A stretch of 8,149 bases of DNA, taken from contig JAMPXR010000103.1 in NCBI GenBank assembly GCA_023701085.1, positions 1 to 8,149 of the forward strand, given 5' to 3'. Shown here one piece after another: positions 1-6,819 of the stretch (its first letter is position 1; each line of letters starts with the position of its first letter). The notes beneath the pieces were generated by a model. It did no database searches. It was not told where the DNA came from and worked only from the letters and a program-made list of their open reading frames with translations. Position numbers and translations under genes: made by a program. The DNA comes from Ramlibacter sp. Lineage in GTDB: Bacteria > Pseudomonadota > Gammaproteobacteria > Burkholderiales > Burkholderiaceae_C.

Positions 1-167
1 AGGCTTTCGGCCTCCGCATGGATCGAGATGAACTCCTTGCCGCGGTGGCTCATTTCCATCACGGACATGCCGCTGCCGTGCCAGTCGAGCATTTCCTCGG
101 CGGCTTGGCGCAGGACGGATTCGGGCAGGGTCGCGGGACCGGGGCTGAAATTGAAGACGCGCGTCAT
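1..167 (-). CDS. serC: Phosphoserine aminotransferase, N-terminal part (cut by window edge)
   Basis: SerC is the PLP-dependent transaminase that converts 3-phosphohydroxypyruvate and glutamate to O-phosphoserine in serine biosynthesis; it also acts in the pyridoxal phosphate pathway in many proteobacteria. The minus strand from the ATG at 165-167 encodes 55 codons beginning [19 protein letters not shown], followed by the family-typical stretch [19 protein letters not shown]. This lines up closely with the start of E. coli SerC (remembered as FNFSSGPAMLP and SVMEVSHRGKEF). The PLP lysine and the rest of the enzyme lie beyond the left edge. The ribosome-binding site is weak (AGAGAAA just upstream; the GGAGG visible here is on the wrong strand). 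It is divergent from the regulator gene at 311. The family call is firm from the N-terminal motif alone. Confidence 0.93.
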   Translation of the reverse strand, partial: MTRVFNFSPGPATLPESVLRQAAEEMLDWHGSGMSVMEMSHRGKEFISIHAEAES

Positions 168-310
168 GGAGGTTTCTCTTTCGAAGGAGCTGGGAATGGG
201 AATCGGCTCTGGCGGCTTCGCACCAAAGTTCACAGCATACAAGAATCGCCAGATGCCCCGCCCCCAGCCCAGGCGATGCCGCCGCGCTGTTCGCGCACTA
301 CGATCGGGCC
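168..310. promoter_or_regulatory. Divergent spacer between serC and the XRE/MmyB regulator
   Basis: These 143 bases separate two genes read outward and must hold the start signals of both. I see no strong sigma-70 pair. A TTCACA at 229-234 (plus) is -35-like without a good -10 at normal spacing. TATGCT around 235-240 on the minus strand is a weak -10 for serC without a convincing -35. TACGAT at 299-304 sits 6 bases before the regulator's ATG. No clear operator palindrome was found. The region between about 256 and 270 is C-rich on the plus strand. Confidence 0.4.
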
Positions 311-1132
311 ATGAACACCGCCACCTTTTCGGCGCATCATCCGACGCCGCGGTCCTTCGGGGAATACCTGCGCCAGTGGCGCCTGCGCCGGCGGCTGAGC
401 CAGCTCGACCTGGCGCAGGAGGCGCAGATTTCCACCCGGCACCTCAGCTTCGTGGAGACCGGCCGCTCGCTGCCGAGCCGGCAGATGGTGCTGCGCCTGG
501 CGCAGCGGCTGGACGTGCCCCTGCGCGAGCGCAACGCGTTGCTGGTGGCCGCCGGCTACGCACCCATGTACCGCGAGCGGCCGCTGGACGATCCGGCGCT
601 GGCCGCCGCGCGCGAGGCGGTGGAACTGGTCCTGAAGAGCCACGAGCCCTGTCCGGCCCTGGCCGTGGACCGGCATTGGAACCTGGTCGCGGCCAACCGC
701 GCGCTGCCGCACCTGCTGGCCGACGCCGATCCGTCGCTGCTGCAGGGAACGGTCAATGTTCTTCGGCTGAGCCTGCATCCGCGGGGGCTGGCCCCCCGTA
801 TCGTCAATCTCGCCCAGTGGCGCGACCACCTGTTCGAGCGGCTGCGCCAGCAGATCCAGGCGACGGGCGACCCCCTGCTCGCGGCGCTGCTGGAGGAACT
901 GCGCGGCTATGCGGTGCCGCAGGGTGCCGACGAACGCATGGACGGCGAGCATCCGGGCGTGGTCATGCCGTTGCGGTTTCGCAGCCGCTTCGGCGTGCTG
1001 AACTTCATCAGCACCACCACGATCTTCGGCACGCCGGTGGACGTGACGCTGCAGGAGCTCGCGATGGAAACCTTCTTTCCGGCCGACGCGATGACGGGCG
1101 AGGTGCTGCGGCAGCTGCTGGCGCGGTCCTAG
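311..1132 (+). CDS. XRE-family transcriptional regulator with MmyB-like ligand-binding domain
   Basis: A 273-residue DNA-binding regulator. Residues about 17-71 form a lambda-repressor-type helix-turn-helix: [20 protein letters not shown], then [21 protein letters not shown], the classic turn and recognition helix for this subgroup. Residues about 95-260 match the MmyB-type, PAS-like ligand-binding domain ([17 protein letters not shown], then [29 protein letters not shown]). Family members are one-component regulators thought to bind small hydrophobic ligands; the ligand and targets here cannot be read from sequence. The ATG at 311 has no obvious Shine-Dalgarno sequence, but a TACGAT box lies just upstream, so a very short or leaderless mRNA is possible. 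The stop TAG (1130-1132) overlaps the stop of the convergent transporter gene by four bases. Regulation of that transporter or of itself is conceivable but unproven. Confidence 0.9.
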   Translation: MNTATFSAHHPTPRSFGEYLRQWRLRRRLSQLDLAQEAQISTRHLSFVETGRSLPSRQMVLRLAQRLDVPLRERNALLVAAGYAPMYRERPLDDPALAAAREAVELVLKSHEPCPALAVDRHWNLVAANRALPHLLADADPSLLQGTVNVLRLSLHPRGLAPRIVNLAQWRDHLFERLRQQIQATGDPLLAALLEELRGYAVPQGADERMDGEHPGVVMPLRFRSRFGVLNFISTTTIFGTPVDVTLQELAMETFFPADAMTGEVLRQLLARS

Positions 1133-2139
1133 GCGGCGCCCTGGGCCGCGAGCGGGGACGGGCCTCCGCCCTGGCGGATCTGCTGCTCGAACGCGCGCAG
1201 CCGCTTGTACACCGAGATCAGCTCGACCACCGTGGTCCAGCTGAGCACGAGGTACTGGAACGATTGCTCCACCCGCCCGAAGGCGCGCACGATCTGCTGC
1301 ATCACGCCCAGGGTGATCAGGCCCGTCACCAGCGTGGGGCCCAGCGCGATGTAGGGCACCAGCACACCGAACTGCAGGTACGACCACTTCACCACGTCGA
1401 AGTACAGGTAGTTGAAGAACAGGCGGAAATAGTTGCGCCGCACGTCGGCGAACAATACGTCGGTGACCGGCCGCCCTGCCCGGCTGGCGTCGTCCTCGCC
1501 GTAGACCAGTTCCTTGCGGTAAGCGGCCTCCACCCGCTGGTTCTGGAATTCCAGGCCGGGCAGCCGGACGCCCACCACGGCCATCAGCACGGTGCCCGCC
1601 AGCGCGAAACCGATCGCGACCCAGACCAGCGAGCGCGGCACCGTCCCGATCCAGGGCAGCTCGGTGACCTTCTCGGACAGGGTCCACAGGATCGGCAGGA
1701 ACGCGATCAGCGTCATCACGCTGCGCATGAAATCGACGCCCAGGCCCTCCATCAGGCGCGCGAACCGCATCGTGTCTTCCTGCACCCGCTGCGCCGCGCC
1801 CTCGATCGAGCGAAGCCGCGCCCAGTTCGCGATGTAGTAATCGTTCATGGCGGTGCGCCAGCGGAAGATGTAGTGCTTGATGAAGAAATCCAGCACCACG
1901 GCGATCGTCACGTAGAGCATGGCGATGCGGCCGAAGGTCATCAGCTGGTCCCAGAAGTCGGCCAGCGTGGTGCTGCCGGGCTTGCCCAGCATCTTTTGCA
2001 CCAGGTCGTAGAAGGTGCCGAACCATTCGTTGATCTGCACATCGAGGTTGACCCGATACCAGGTCGCGAAAAGGATCAGCAGCGTCCCCAGCAGGGACCA
2101 CGGCAGCCAGCGGCGGGAAAAAAAGAACGAACGGAACAT
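1129..2139 (-). CDS. SbmA/BacA-like peptide transporter, short form
   Basis: A 336-residue inner-membrane protein of the SbmA/BacA family, which uses the proton gradient to import peptides such as microcins, bleomycin and proline-rich antimicrobial peptides. Diagnostic blocks are near-identical to E. coli SbmA as I remember it: HYIFRWRTAMNDYYIANW (89-106), IEGAAQRVQEDTMRFA (112-127), LPGLEFQNQRVEAAYRKELV (193-212) followed by YGEDDASRA, and WTTVVELISVYKRLRAFE (301-318). Hydrophobic segments lie near 12-28, 70-90, 139-156, 171-193 and 255-280. There is no ATP-binding domain, which separates it from YddA-type fused ABC proteins. E. coli SbmA is about 406 residues; this one lacks roughly the first 70, although it still begins MFRSFF much like SbmA. 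An in-frame TAG at 2170-2172 rules out an upstream start. An AAGGTG ribosome-binding site lies 7 bases before the ATG. Name sbmA or bacA would be reasonable but the short form makes strict orthology uncertain. Confidence 0.88.
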   Translation of the reverse strand: MFRSFFFSRRWLPWSLLGTLLILFATWYRVNLDVQINEWFGTFYDLVQKMLGKPGSTTLADFWDQLMTFGRIAMLYVTIAVVLDFFIKHYIFRWRTAMNDYYIANWARLRSIEGAAQRVQEDTMRFARLMEGLGVDFMRSVMTLIAFLPILWTLSEKVTELPWIGTVPRSLVWVAIGFALAGTVLMAVVGVRLPGLEFQNQRVEAAYRKELVYGEDDASRAGRPVTDVLFADVRRNYFRLFFNYLYFDVVKWSYLQFGVLVPYIALGPTLVTGLITLGVMQQIVRAFGRVEQSFQYLVLSWTTVVELISVYKRLRAFEQQIRQGGGPSPLAAQGAA

Positions 2140-2281
2140 CGCGGCGCACCTTGTTTGGAGTTTGTGCGGCTATGGTAGCGGCCGGGTCGGTGCAGCGACT
2201 GCCGGGTTGCGATGTCATTTCTGCGCGAGCGTGACCCCGCGAGGGGATATCGGGTCGCCGGCCTCGCGCGCTGCCGCCAAG
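2140..2281. other. Spacer upstream of the transporter gene
   Basis: Between the transporter start and the acnB terminator lie about 140 bases that should contain the minus-strand promoter of the transporter gene. I find no convincing -35/-10 pair; TACCAT at about 2168-2173 (minus) is a weak -10 candidate. A small inverted repeat, CCCC-GCGA-GGGG, sits at about 2235-2246 without a following T run. The in-frame TAG at 2170-2172 (minus) closes the transporter frame upstream. Confidence 0.4.
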
Positions 2282-2305
2282 AAAAAAGCGGTCCGAAGAC
2301 CGCTT
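2282..2305 (-). terminator. Intrinsic terminator of acnB
   Basis: On the minus strand an 8-bp perfect stem AAGCGGTC / GACCGCTT (2298-2305 with 2286-2293) closes a TTCG tetraloop and runs into six T residues (2282-2287). The stable UUCG-type loop, GC-rich stem and T tract are textbook intrinsic termination. It starts about 20 bases after the acnB stop and isolates acnB from the transporter gene downstream. On the plus strand the stem is not followed by a T run, so it is probably one-directional. Confidence 0.92.
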
Positions 2306-2325
2306 CTTGCTGTGCTGCCAGAGCG

Positions 2326-4911
2326 TCAGGCGGGCAGCTTCTTCGCCGCCTCCTGGAACTCCGCGATCCGGTCGAAATTCAGGTACTGGTAGACCTTGTC
2401 GCTGGCGGCGGTGAGCACGCCCATGTCGAGCATGTACTCCTCCTTGGTCGGGATGCGCCCGAGCTTGGAGCAGATCGAGCCGAGTTCGGCGCTGCCCAGG
2501 TACACGTTGCTGTTCTTGCCCAGGCGGTTCGGGAAGTTGCGGGTGGAGGTCGAGAACACCGTCGCGCCTTCGCGCACCTGCGCCTGGTTGCCCATGCACA
2601 GGGAACAACCGGGCATCTCCATGCGCGCGCCGGCGCTGCCCAGCACGCCGTAATGGCCCTCTTCCGACAGCTGGTGCGCATCCATCTTGGTGGGCGGCGC
2701 CATCCACAGCCGCACCGGGATGTCGCGCTTGCCTTCGAGCAGCTTGGACGCGGCGCGGAAGTGGCCGATGTTGGTCATGCACGAGCCGATGAACACCTCG
2801 TCGATCTTCGTGCCCGCCACTTCCGAGAGCGTCTTCACGTCGTCCGGATCGTTGGGGCAGGCCAGGATGGGCTCGTGGATGTCGGCCAGGTCGATCTCGA
2901 TCACGGCCGCGTATTGCGCGTCCGCGTCGGCCTTGAGCAGCTGCGGATCGGCCAGCCAGGCCTCCATCGCCTTGATGCGCCGTCCGATCGTGCGCGCGTC
3001 GGCATAGCCGTTGGCGATCATCCACCTGAGCATCGTGATGTTGCTGTTGATGTATTCGACGATCGGCTCCTTGTCCAGGTGCACCGTGCATCCGGCCGCC
3101 GAGCGCTCCGCCGACGCGTCGCTCAACTCGAAGGCCTGCTCCACCTTGAGCTGCGGCAGGCCCTCGATCTCGAGGATGCGGCCGGAGAAGACGTTCTTCT
3201 TGCCCTGCTTGGCCACCGTCAGCAGGCCCTGCTTGATCGCGTACAGCGGAATCGCGTTGACCAGGTCGCGCAGCGTCACGCCGGGCTGCATCTTGCCCTT
3301 GAAGCGCACCAGCACGCTCTCGGGCATGTCCAGCGGCATGACCCCGGTGGCGGCGGCGAAGGCCACCAGCCCGGAGCCGGCCGGGAAGCTGATGCCGATC
3401 GGGAAACGCGTGTGGCTGTCGCCGCCGGTGCCCACCGTGTCGGGCAGCAGCATGCGGTTGAGCCAGCTGTGGATGATGCCGTCGCCGGGACGCAGGCTGA
3501 TGCCGCCGCGATTGGAGATGAACTCGGGCAGTTCGTGGTGCATCTTGACGTCCACCGGCTTCGGATAGGCCGCCGTGTGGCAGAAGCTCTGCATCACCAG
3601 GTCCGAACTGAAGCCCAGGCAGGCCAGGTCCTTGAGCTCGTCGCGCGTCATGGGGCCCGTCGTGTCCTGCGATCCCACGGAAGTCATCTTCGGCTCGCAG
3701 TAGGTGCCCGGCCGCACGCCCTGGCCCGCGGGCAGGCCGCAGGCCCGGCCGACCATCTTCTGCGCCAGGGTGTAGCCCTTGCCGGTGTCCGCCGGATCGT
3801 GCGGCAGGCGGAACAGCGTCGAGGGCGGCAGGCCCAGCGCCTCGCGCGCCTTCGCCGTCAGGCCGCGCCCGACGATGAGCGGGATGCGGCCGCCGGCGCG
3901 CACTTCGTCGAACAGGACCTCGCTCTTGACCTTGAACTGCGCGATCACGGCGCCGTTCTTGAGCGCCTTGCCCTCGTACGGGCGCAACTCGATCACGTCG
4001 CCCATCTCCATCTTCGAGACGTCCAGCTCGATCGGCAGCGCGCCGGCGTCTTCCATGGTGTTGTAGAAGATCGGCGCGATCTTGCCGCCCAGGCACACCC
4101 CGCCGAAGCGCTTGTTCGGCACGAAGGGAATGTCTTCGCCGGTGAACCACAGCACGGAGTTGGTCGCCGACTTGCGGCTGGAACCCGTGCCGACCACGTC
4201 GCCGACGTAGGCGACGAGATTGCCGCGCGCGCGCAGTTCCTCGATGAACCTGACCGGCCCGCGCTTGCCCTCTTCCTCCGGCGTGATGCCGGGCCTGGGG
4301 TTCTTCAGCATGGCCAGCGCGTGCAGCGGGATGTCGGGGCGGCTCCATGCGTCGGGCGCGGGCGACAGGTCGTCGGTGTTGGTTTCGCCGGTCACCTTGA
4401 ACACGGTGACCTTCATGCTCGCCGGCACCTCGGGGCGGCCGGTGAACCACTCCGCGTCGGCCCAGCTCTTGAGCACGGCCTTGGCGTTGGCGTTGCCCTT
4501 GTCGGCATTGTCCTTGACGTCATGGAACTGGTCGAACATCAGCAGCGTCTTCTTCAGGCCGTCGGCGGCGATGCCGCCGACCTGCGCGTCGTCCAGCAGC
4601 TCGATCAGCGGCCCGATGTTGTAGCCGCCCAGCATGGTGCCCAGCAACTCGGTCGCCTTCGCGCGGCTGATGAGCGCGCAGGTCTCGCTGCCGTGCGCCA
4701 CGGCCGCCAGGTAGCTGGCCTTGACTTTCGCCGCGTCGTCCACGCCGGCCGGCACGCGATGGGTGATCAGGTCCAGCAGGAATTCCGCCTGCCCCGCGGG
4801 CGGGTTCTTCAGCAGCTCGATCAGGCCGGCGGTCTGCTGCGCCGACAGCGGCAGGGGCGGAATGCCGAGCGCGGCGCGTTCGGCGACGTGGGTTCCATAG
4901 GCTTGCAACAT
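2326..4911 (-). CDS. acnB: Aconitate hydratase B (aconitase / 2-methylisocitrate dehydratase)
   Basis: An 861-residue AcnB, close to the roughly 865 residues of E. coli AcnB. It isomerises citrate to isocitrate in the TCA cycle and in many bacteria also hydrates 2-methylaconitate in the methylcitrate cycle. Domain order is the AcnB order: N-terminal HEAT-like domain (about 1-160), then the swivel domain (about 165-390, with [20 protein letters not shown] at 174-193 and [10 protein letters not shown] at 243-252), then the catalytic core. The [4Fe-4S] cysteines are seen at C711 ([11 protein letters not shown]) and C769/C772 ([10 protein letters not shown]). Other core motifs are [20 protein letters not shown] (404-423) and [20 protein letters not shown] (495-514). 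The ATG is preceded by GGAGA about 9 bases upstream. It lies 52 bases after the exported-protein gene and ends at a strong terminator. AcnB paralogues also bind mRNA in E. coli; nothing here tests that. Confidence 0.98.
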   Translation of the reverse strand: MLQAYGTHVAERAALGIPPLPLSAQQTAGLIELLKNPPAGQAEFLLDLITHRVPAGVDDAAKVKASYLAAVAHGSETCALISRAKATELLGTMLGGYNIGPLIELLDDAQVGGIAADGLKKTLLMFDQFHDVKDNADKGNANAKAVLKSWADAEWFTGRPEVPASMKVTVFKVTGETNTDDLSPAPDAWSRPDIPLHALAMLKNPRPGITPEEEGKRGPVRFIEELRARGNLVAYVGDVVGTGSSRKSATNSVLWFTGEDIPFVPNKRFGGVCLGGKIAPIFYNTMEDAGALPIELDVSKMEMGDVIELRPYEGKALKNGAVIAQFKVKSEVLFDEVRAGGRIPLIVGRGLTAKAREALGLPPSTLFRLPHDPADTGKGYTLAQKMVGRACGLPAGQGVRPGTYCEPKMTSVGSQDTTGPMTRDELKDLACLGFSSDLVMQSFCHTAAYPKPVDVKMHHELPEFISNRGGISLRPGDGIIHSWLNRMLLPDTVGTGGDSHTRFPIGISFPAGSGLVAFAAATGVMPLDMPESVLVRFKGKMQPGVTLRDLVNAIPLYAIKQGLLTVAKQGKKNVFSGRILEIEGLPQLKVEQAFELSDASAERSAAGCTVHLDKEPIVEYINSNITMLRWMIANGYADARTIGRRIKAMEAWLADPQLLKADADAQYAAVIEIDLADIHEPILACPNDPDDVKTLSEVAGTKIDEVFIGSCMTNIGHFRAASKLLEGKRDIPVRLWMAPPTKMDAHQLSEEGHYGVLGSAGARMEMPGCSLCMGNQAQVREGATVFSTSTRNFPNRLGKNSNVYLGSAELGSICSKLGRIPTKEEYMLDMGVLTAASDKVYQYLNFDRIAEFQEAAKKLPA

Positions 4912-4940
4912 TGCGGGTGTTCTCCGTTCAAGACAAAAGC

Positions 4941-4967
4941 GTCGGGCGGCCGGACGGCCGACCCTAC
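4941..4967 (-). repeat. GTAG-headed imperfect palindrome (REP-like), overlapping a stop codon
   Basis: On the minus strand the tetranucleotide GTAG (4964-4967) is followed by a GC-rich imperfect inverted repeat ending at 4941: outer arms GTCGG/CCGAC and an inner arm CC/GG with loop GTCC, or alternatively CGGCC/GGCCG. GTAG followed by an imperfect palindrome is the layout of REP sequences mobilised by RAYT transposases in Stenotrophomonas and Pseudomonas. The TAG stop of the exported-protein gene is inside the GTAG. A short T run (complement of 4935-4938) follows the palindrome, so it may equally act as a weak terminator or attenuator before acnB. Only one copy is visible in the window, so the repeat identity is inference. 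Confidence 0.4.
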
Positions 4968-5536
4968 CGGGAAGCCGGCGCTGACGCCGGCGCCGCCTGG
5001 TCGGGGGGCAAGGGCTCCAGCAGGCTCGGCATGGGGTTCTTCTTCAGCGCCTCGGCCGCCTCGGCCTGGGCGGGGCTCATGCATTCGTCGGCCAGGCGGC
5101 GCCCCATCTTCTGGCTCATCAGCATCGACTTGTTGCCCAGCTGCAGCCACATCGCCTGCGCGCGCGGGTCCTCCAGCCGGATGGCGCCGGTCTTGCTCTC
5201 GACCGGGTGCATGCGAAATCGCTGGATGCCCGAGCGGACGATGAAGAAACCCTCGCGCTTGTGCGGCGTGATGTGCACCGTCGCACCCAGTTCGCAGGGA
5301 ATGTCGCCGACGAAGACCTTCCTGGCGACCTCCAGGTCGGCGGCCGTCAGCGTGACCGCCGGGTCATCGTCCACCGGCACGGACTCCTCCACGGTCTTGG
5401 GGACGGCCTTGCCTCCCCGCTTCTTGATGGTGGCCTTGGCCGCCGGCTTGCCGCTTGCCTTCGGGGGCGTGGCGGTCTGGGCCAGCGCCAACGCCGGCGT
5501 GGCGGCGACGATCAAAGTCGCGAGAAGGGCCTTCAT
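4964..5536 (-). CDS. Uncharacterised exported protein, possible MliC-like domain
   Basis: A 190-residue protein of unknown function. The start is ATG 5534-5536, with GGAGA 8 bases upstream and a clear Sec signal peptide ([20 protein letters not shown], likely cut near residue 20); the longer frame back to 5704 would bury the signal and is rejected. Residues 21-60 are a Pro/Ala/Lys-rich linker, then Asp-rich. A folded domain spans about 62-155 and has the protein's only two cysteines, C81 and C152, which could pair in the periplasm. Its pattern, CELGATVHI, then [10 protein letters not shown], then [12 protein letters not shown], then RRLADEC, recalls C-type lysozyme inhibitors of the MliC family (Cys near the start, SG/TG-x-R/Y block, W-x-x-G strand, Cys at the end), but key MliC residues are not exact. 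The tail is Pro/Ala/Ser-rich. It lies between mdh and acnB, same strand. Function is not assigned; the MliC idea is weak. Confidence 0.82.
   Translation of the reverse strand: MKALLATLIVAATPALALAQTATPPKASGKPAAKATIKKRGGKAVPKTVEESVPVDDDPAVTLTAADLEVARKVFVGDIPCELGATVHITPHKREGFFIVRSGIQRFRMHPVESKTGAIRLEDPRAQAMWLQLGNKSMLMSQKMGRRLADECMSPAQAEAAEALKKNPMPSLLEPLPPDQAAPASAPASR
4974..4991 (-). repeat. Perfect 7-bp inverted repeat in the 3' end of the exported-protein gene
   Basis: GCCGGCG-CTGA-CGCCGGC is a perfect stem-loop just inside the coding end, encoding part of the Ala/Pro/Ser tail. It precedes the GTAG palindrome by six bases, so the transcript would carry two GC-rich hairpins in tandem around the stop codon. 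No T run follows this first stem directly. It could protect the 3' end or slow ribosomes or polymerase; this is inference. Confidence 0.5.
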
Positions 5537-5638
5537 ACAACTTGTCTCCAACTGGATTCGGTGGCGCGGGGTGCTTTCGCCCTGCGCGTCGGGAAGCGGC
5601 CAGGCCAGGGGATTGGTGACGAGGGATCTCGTGCGCCC

Positions 5639-5679
5639 AAAAAAAGAACCGGGGCCGCGGACCGGGGGTCTGGTCCCCC
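5639..5679 (-). terminator. Probable intrinsic terminator of mdh
   Basis: Reading the minus strand after mdh, a GC-rich inverted repeat (GGGGACC at 5672-5678 with GGT and CCCC at about 5651-5664, interrupted by a bulge CCGCGG) is followed by GGTTC and seven T residues (complement of 5639-5645). A simpler alternative is GGGGG-ACCAGA-CCCCC. The T7 tract is strong; the stem is imperfect and has competing folds. It would separate mdh from the exported-protein gene, so those two genes may not form a tight operon. Confidence 0.55.
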
Positions 5680-5708
5680 TAATCCCTAGCCCCTGGTCCC
5701 TCACCCCC
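5675..5708 (-). other. G-quadruplex motif in the mdh 3' region
   Basis: On the mdh-sense (minus) strand five G tracts follow in order: GGGGG (5704-5708), GGG (5698-5700), GGGG (5690-5693), GGG (5684-5686), GGGGG (5675-5679), with loops TGA, ACCA, CTA and ATTA. This fits the usual G3+N1-7 rule with a spare tract. It starts 8 bases after the mdh stop codon. The octamer GGGACCAG occurs twice in it (complements of 5670-5677 and 5693-5700). The last G tract is shared with the probable terminator stem. Confidence 0.7.
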
Positions 5709-5716
5709 GCGGCTTC

Positions 5717-6703
5717 TCAGAGCAGATGCGCCACGCCCGCCTTTTCTTCCTCGAGTTCCTTGAGCGTCTTGGCGACCCGGTCCTGGCTGAAGGCGTCCAT
5801 TTCCAGTCCCTGCACGATCTTGTACTTGCCGCCCTCGGTGGTGACGGGGAAGCCGAACATGACGTCCTTGGGAATGCCGTAGTCGCCGTTGGACGGCACA
5901 CCCATGGTCACCCACTTGCCCTTGCTGCCCAGCGCCCAGTCGCGCATGTGGTCGATGGCCGCGTTCGCGGCGGACGCCGCGGAAGACACGCCGCGCGCCG
6001 CGATGATCGCGGCGCCGCGCTTGCCGACGGTGGGCAGGAAGGTCTCGGCGTTCCAGACCTGGTCGTTGATCATGTCCTTGACCGACTTGCCCTTGACCGT
6101 GGCGAAACGATAGTCGGCATACATGGTGGGCGAATGGTTGCCCCACACGGCGAGCTTCTCGATGTCGCCCACGGCGACACCGGTCTTGGCGGCAATCTGC
6201 GACAGGGCCCGGTTGTGGTCCAGGCGCAGCATCGCGGTGAAGTTCTCGCGCGGCAGGCTGGGGGCGCTCTTCATGGCGATGTAGGCGTTGGTGTTGGCCG
6301 GGTTGCCCACCACCAGCACCTTCACGTTGCGGCTGGCGACCTTGTCCAGGGCCTTGCCCTGCGCGGTGAAGATCTGCGCGTTGGCCGAGAGCAGGTCGGC
6401 GCGTTCCATGCCGGGGCCGCGCGGACGCGCGCCCACGAGGACGGCGTAGTCGGTGTCCTTGAAGGCCGTCATGGGATCGGAATGCGCTTCCATGCCGGCC
6501 AGCAGCGGGAACGCGCAGTCCTGCAGTTCCATCATCACGCCCTTGAGCGCGTTCTGCGCCTTTTCATCGGGGATCTCCAGCAACTGGAGGATGACGGGCT
6601 GGTCCTGGCCCAGCATTTCACCGGCGGCGATACGAAACAGGATGGCGTAACCGATTTGACCTGCGGCGCCTGTGACAGCGACACGGACGGGTGTTTTGCT
6701 CAT
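5717..6703 (-). CDS. mdh: Malate dehydrogenase (NAD-dependent)
   Basis: A 328-residue malate dehydrogenase that oxidises malate to oxaloacetate with NAD in the TCA cycle. Rossmann motif TGAAGQIGY (11-19); substrate-binding arginines in [15 protein letters not shown] (91-105: R95 and R101); VGNPANTNA (132-140); the LRLDHNRA block with D162 and R165; and catalytic H190 in [13 protein letters not shown]. These place it in the longer, cytosolic-like MDH group usual in betaproteobacteria rather than the E. coli type. The start at 6703 was chosen over an in-frame ATG six codons upstream because GGAG lies about 7 bases before it and the protein then starts [15 protein letters not shown] as in relatives. 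It is divergent from the GntR regulator and followed by a G-quadruplex motif and a probable terminator. NAD specificity is inferred from E43 at the end of the second beta strand (LLEIP). Confidence 0.97.
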   Translation of the reverse strand: MSKTPVRVAVTGAAGQIGYAILFRIAAGEMLGQDQPVILQLLEIPDEKAQNALKGVMMELQDCAFPLLAGMEAHSDPMTAFKDTDYAVLVGARPRGPGMERADLLSANAQIFTAQGKALDKVASRNVKVLVVGNPANTNAYIAMKSAPSLPRENFTAMLRLDHNRALSQIAAKTGVAVGDIEKLAVWGNHSPTMYADYRFATVKGKSVKDMINDQVWNAETFLPTVGKRGAAIIAARGVSSAASAANAAIDHMRDWALGSKGKWVTMGVPSNGDYGIPKDVMFGFPVTTEGGKYKIVQGLEMDAFSQDRVAKTLKELEEEKAGVAHLL

Positions 6704-6784
6704 GGGGATTCTCCGAAACAAGAGTGGCGAAACTGGTCGGCTTTGCGGCGGGCGGGGACGCGCAACGGCCCCGCGGGGAATTGT

Positions 6785-6798
6785 GCGAGTTTACTCGC
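6785..6798. repeat. Inverted repeat GCGAG-TTTA-CTCGC in the mdh leader
   Basis: A perfect 5-bp inverted repeat with a 4-base spacer, 82 bases upstream of the mdh ATG, between mdh and the AT-rich palindrome. It could be a protein-binding site or a small hairpin in the mdh 5' leader. There is no T run of terminator type on either strand. Confidence 0.4.
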
Positions 6799-6802
6799 GA
6801 AA

Positions 6803-6812
6803 ACCCTAGGGT
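6803..6812. repeat. 10-bp palindrome ACCCTAGGGT
   Basis: A perfect self-complementary 10-mer located 14 bases from the edge of the 18-bp AT-rich palindrome, in the mdh/gntR spacer. It has no loop, so it would act as a dyad site rather than a hairpin. It may be chance in GC-rich DNA; position in a regulatory spacer is the only reason to list it. Confidence 0.3.
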
Positions 6813-6819
6813 CGTCCGA

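Noticed and set aside
256..270. G-rich tract on the minus strand upstream of serC as a G-quadruplex
   Set aside because: Only three runs of three or more G are present, one short of the four-tract rule.
28..2178. 716-codon plus-strand open frame over serC, the regulator and the transporter
   Set aside because: Shadow frame across three recognised genes, without any recognisable motif.
230..4450. 1406-codon minus-strand open frame overlapping acnB and the transporter gene
   Set aside because: It crosses several recognised genes in another frame, is Arg/Gly/Ala/Pro-rich as expected for a shadow frame in GC-rich DNA, and shows no domain.
2212..5244. 1010-codon plus-strand open frame antisense to acnB
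   Set aside because: It is rich in His, Arg, Gly and Ala, typical of antisense shadow frames; it lies opposite the whole of acnB, which is unquestionably coding.
5537..5704. N-terminal extension of the exported protein to an ATG at 5704
   Set aside because: The extension translates terminator and G-rich repeat sequence and would place the signal peptide internally; ATG 5536 has a good ribosome-binding site.
6704..6721. Six-codon longer start for mdh
   Set aside because: The extension includes the GGAG ribosome-binding site of the ATG at 6703 and is absent from family N-termini as I know them.
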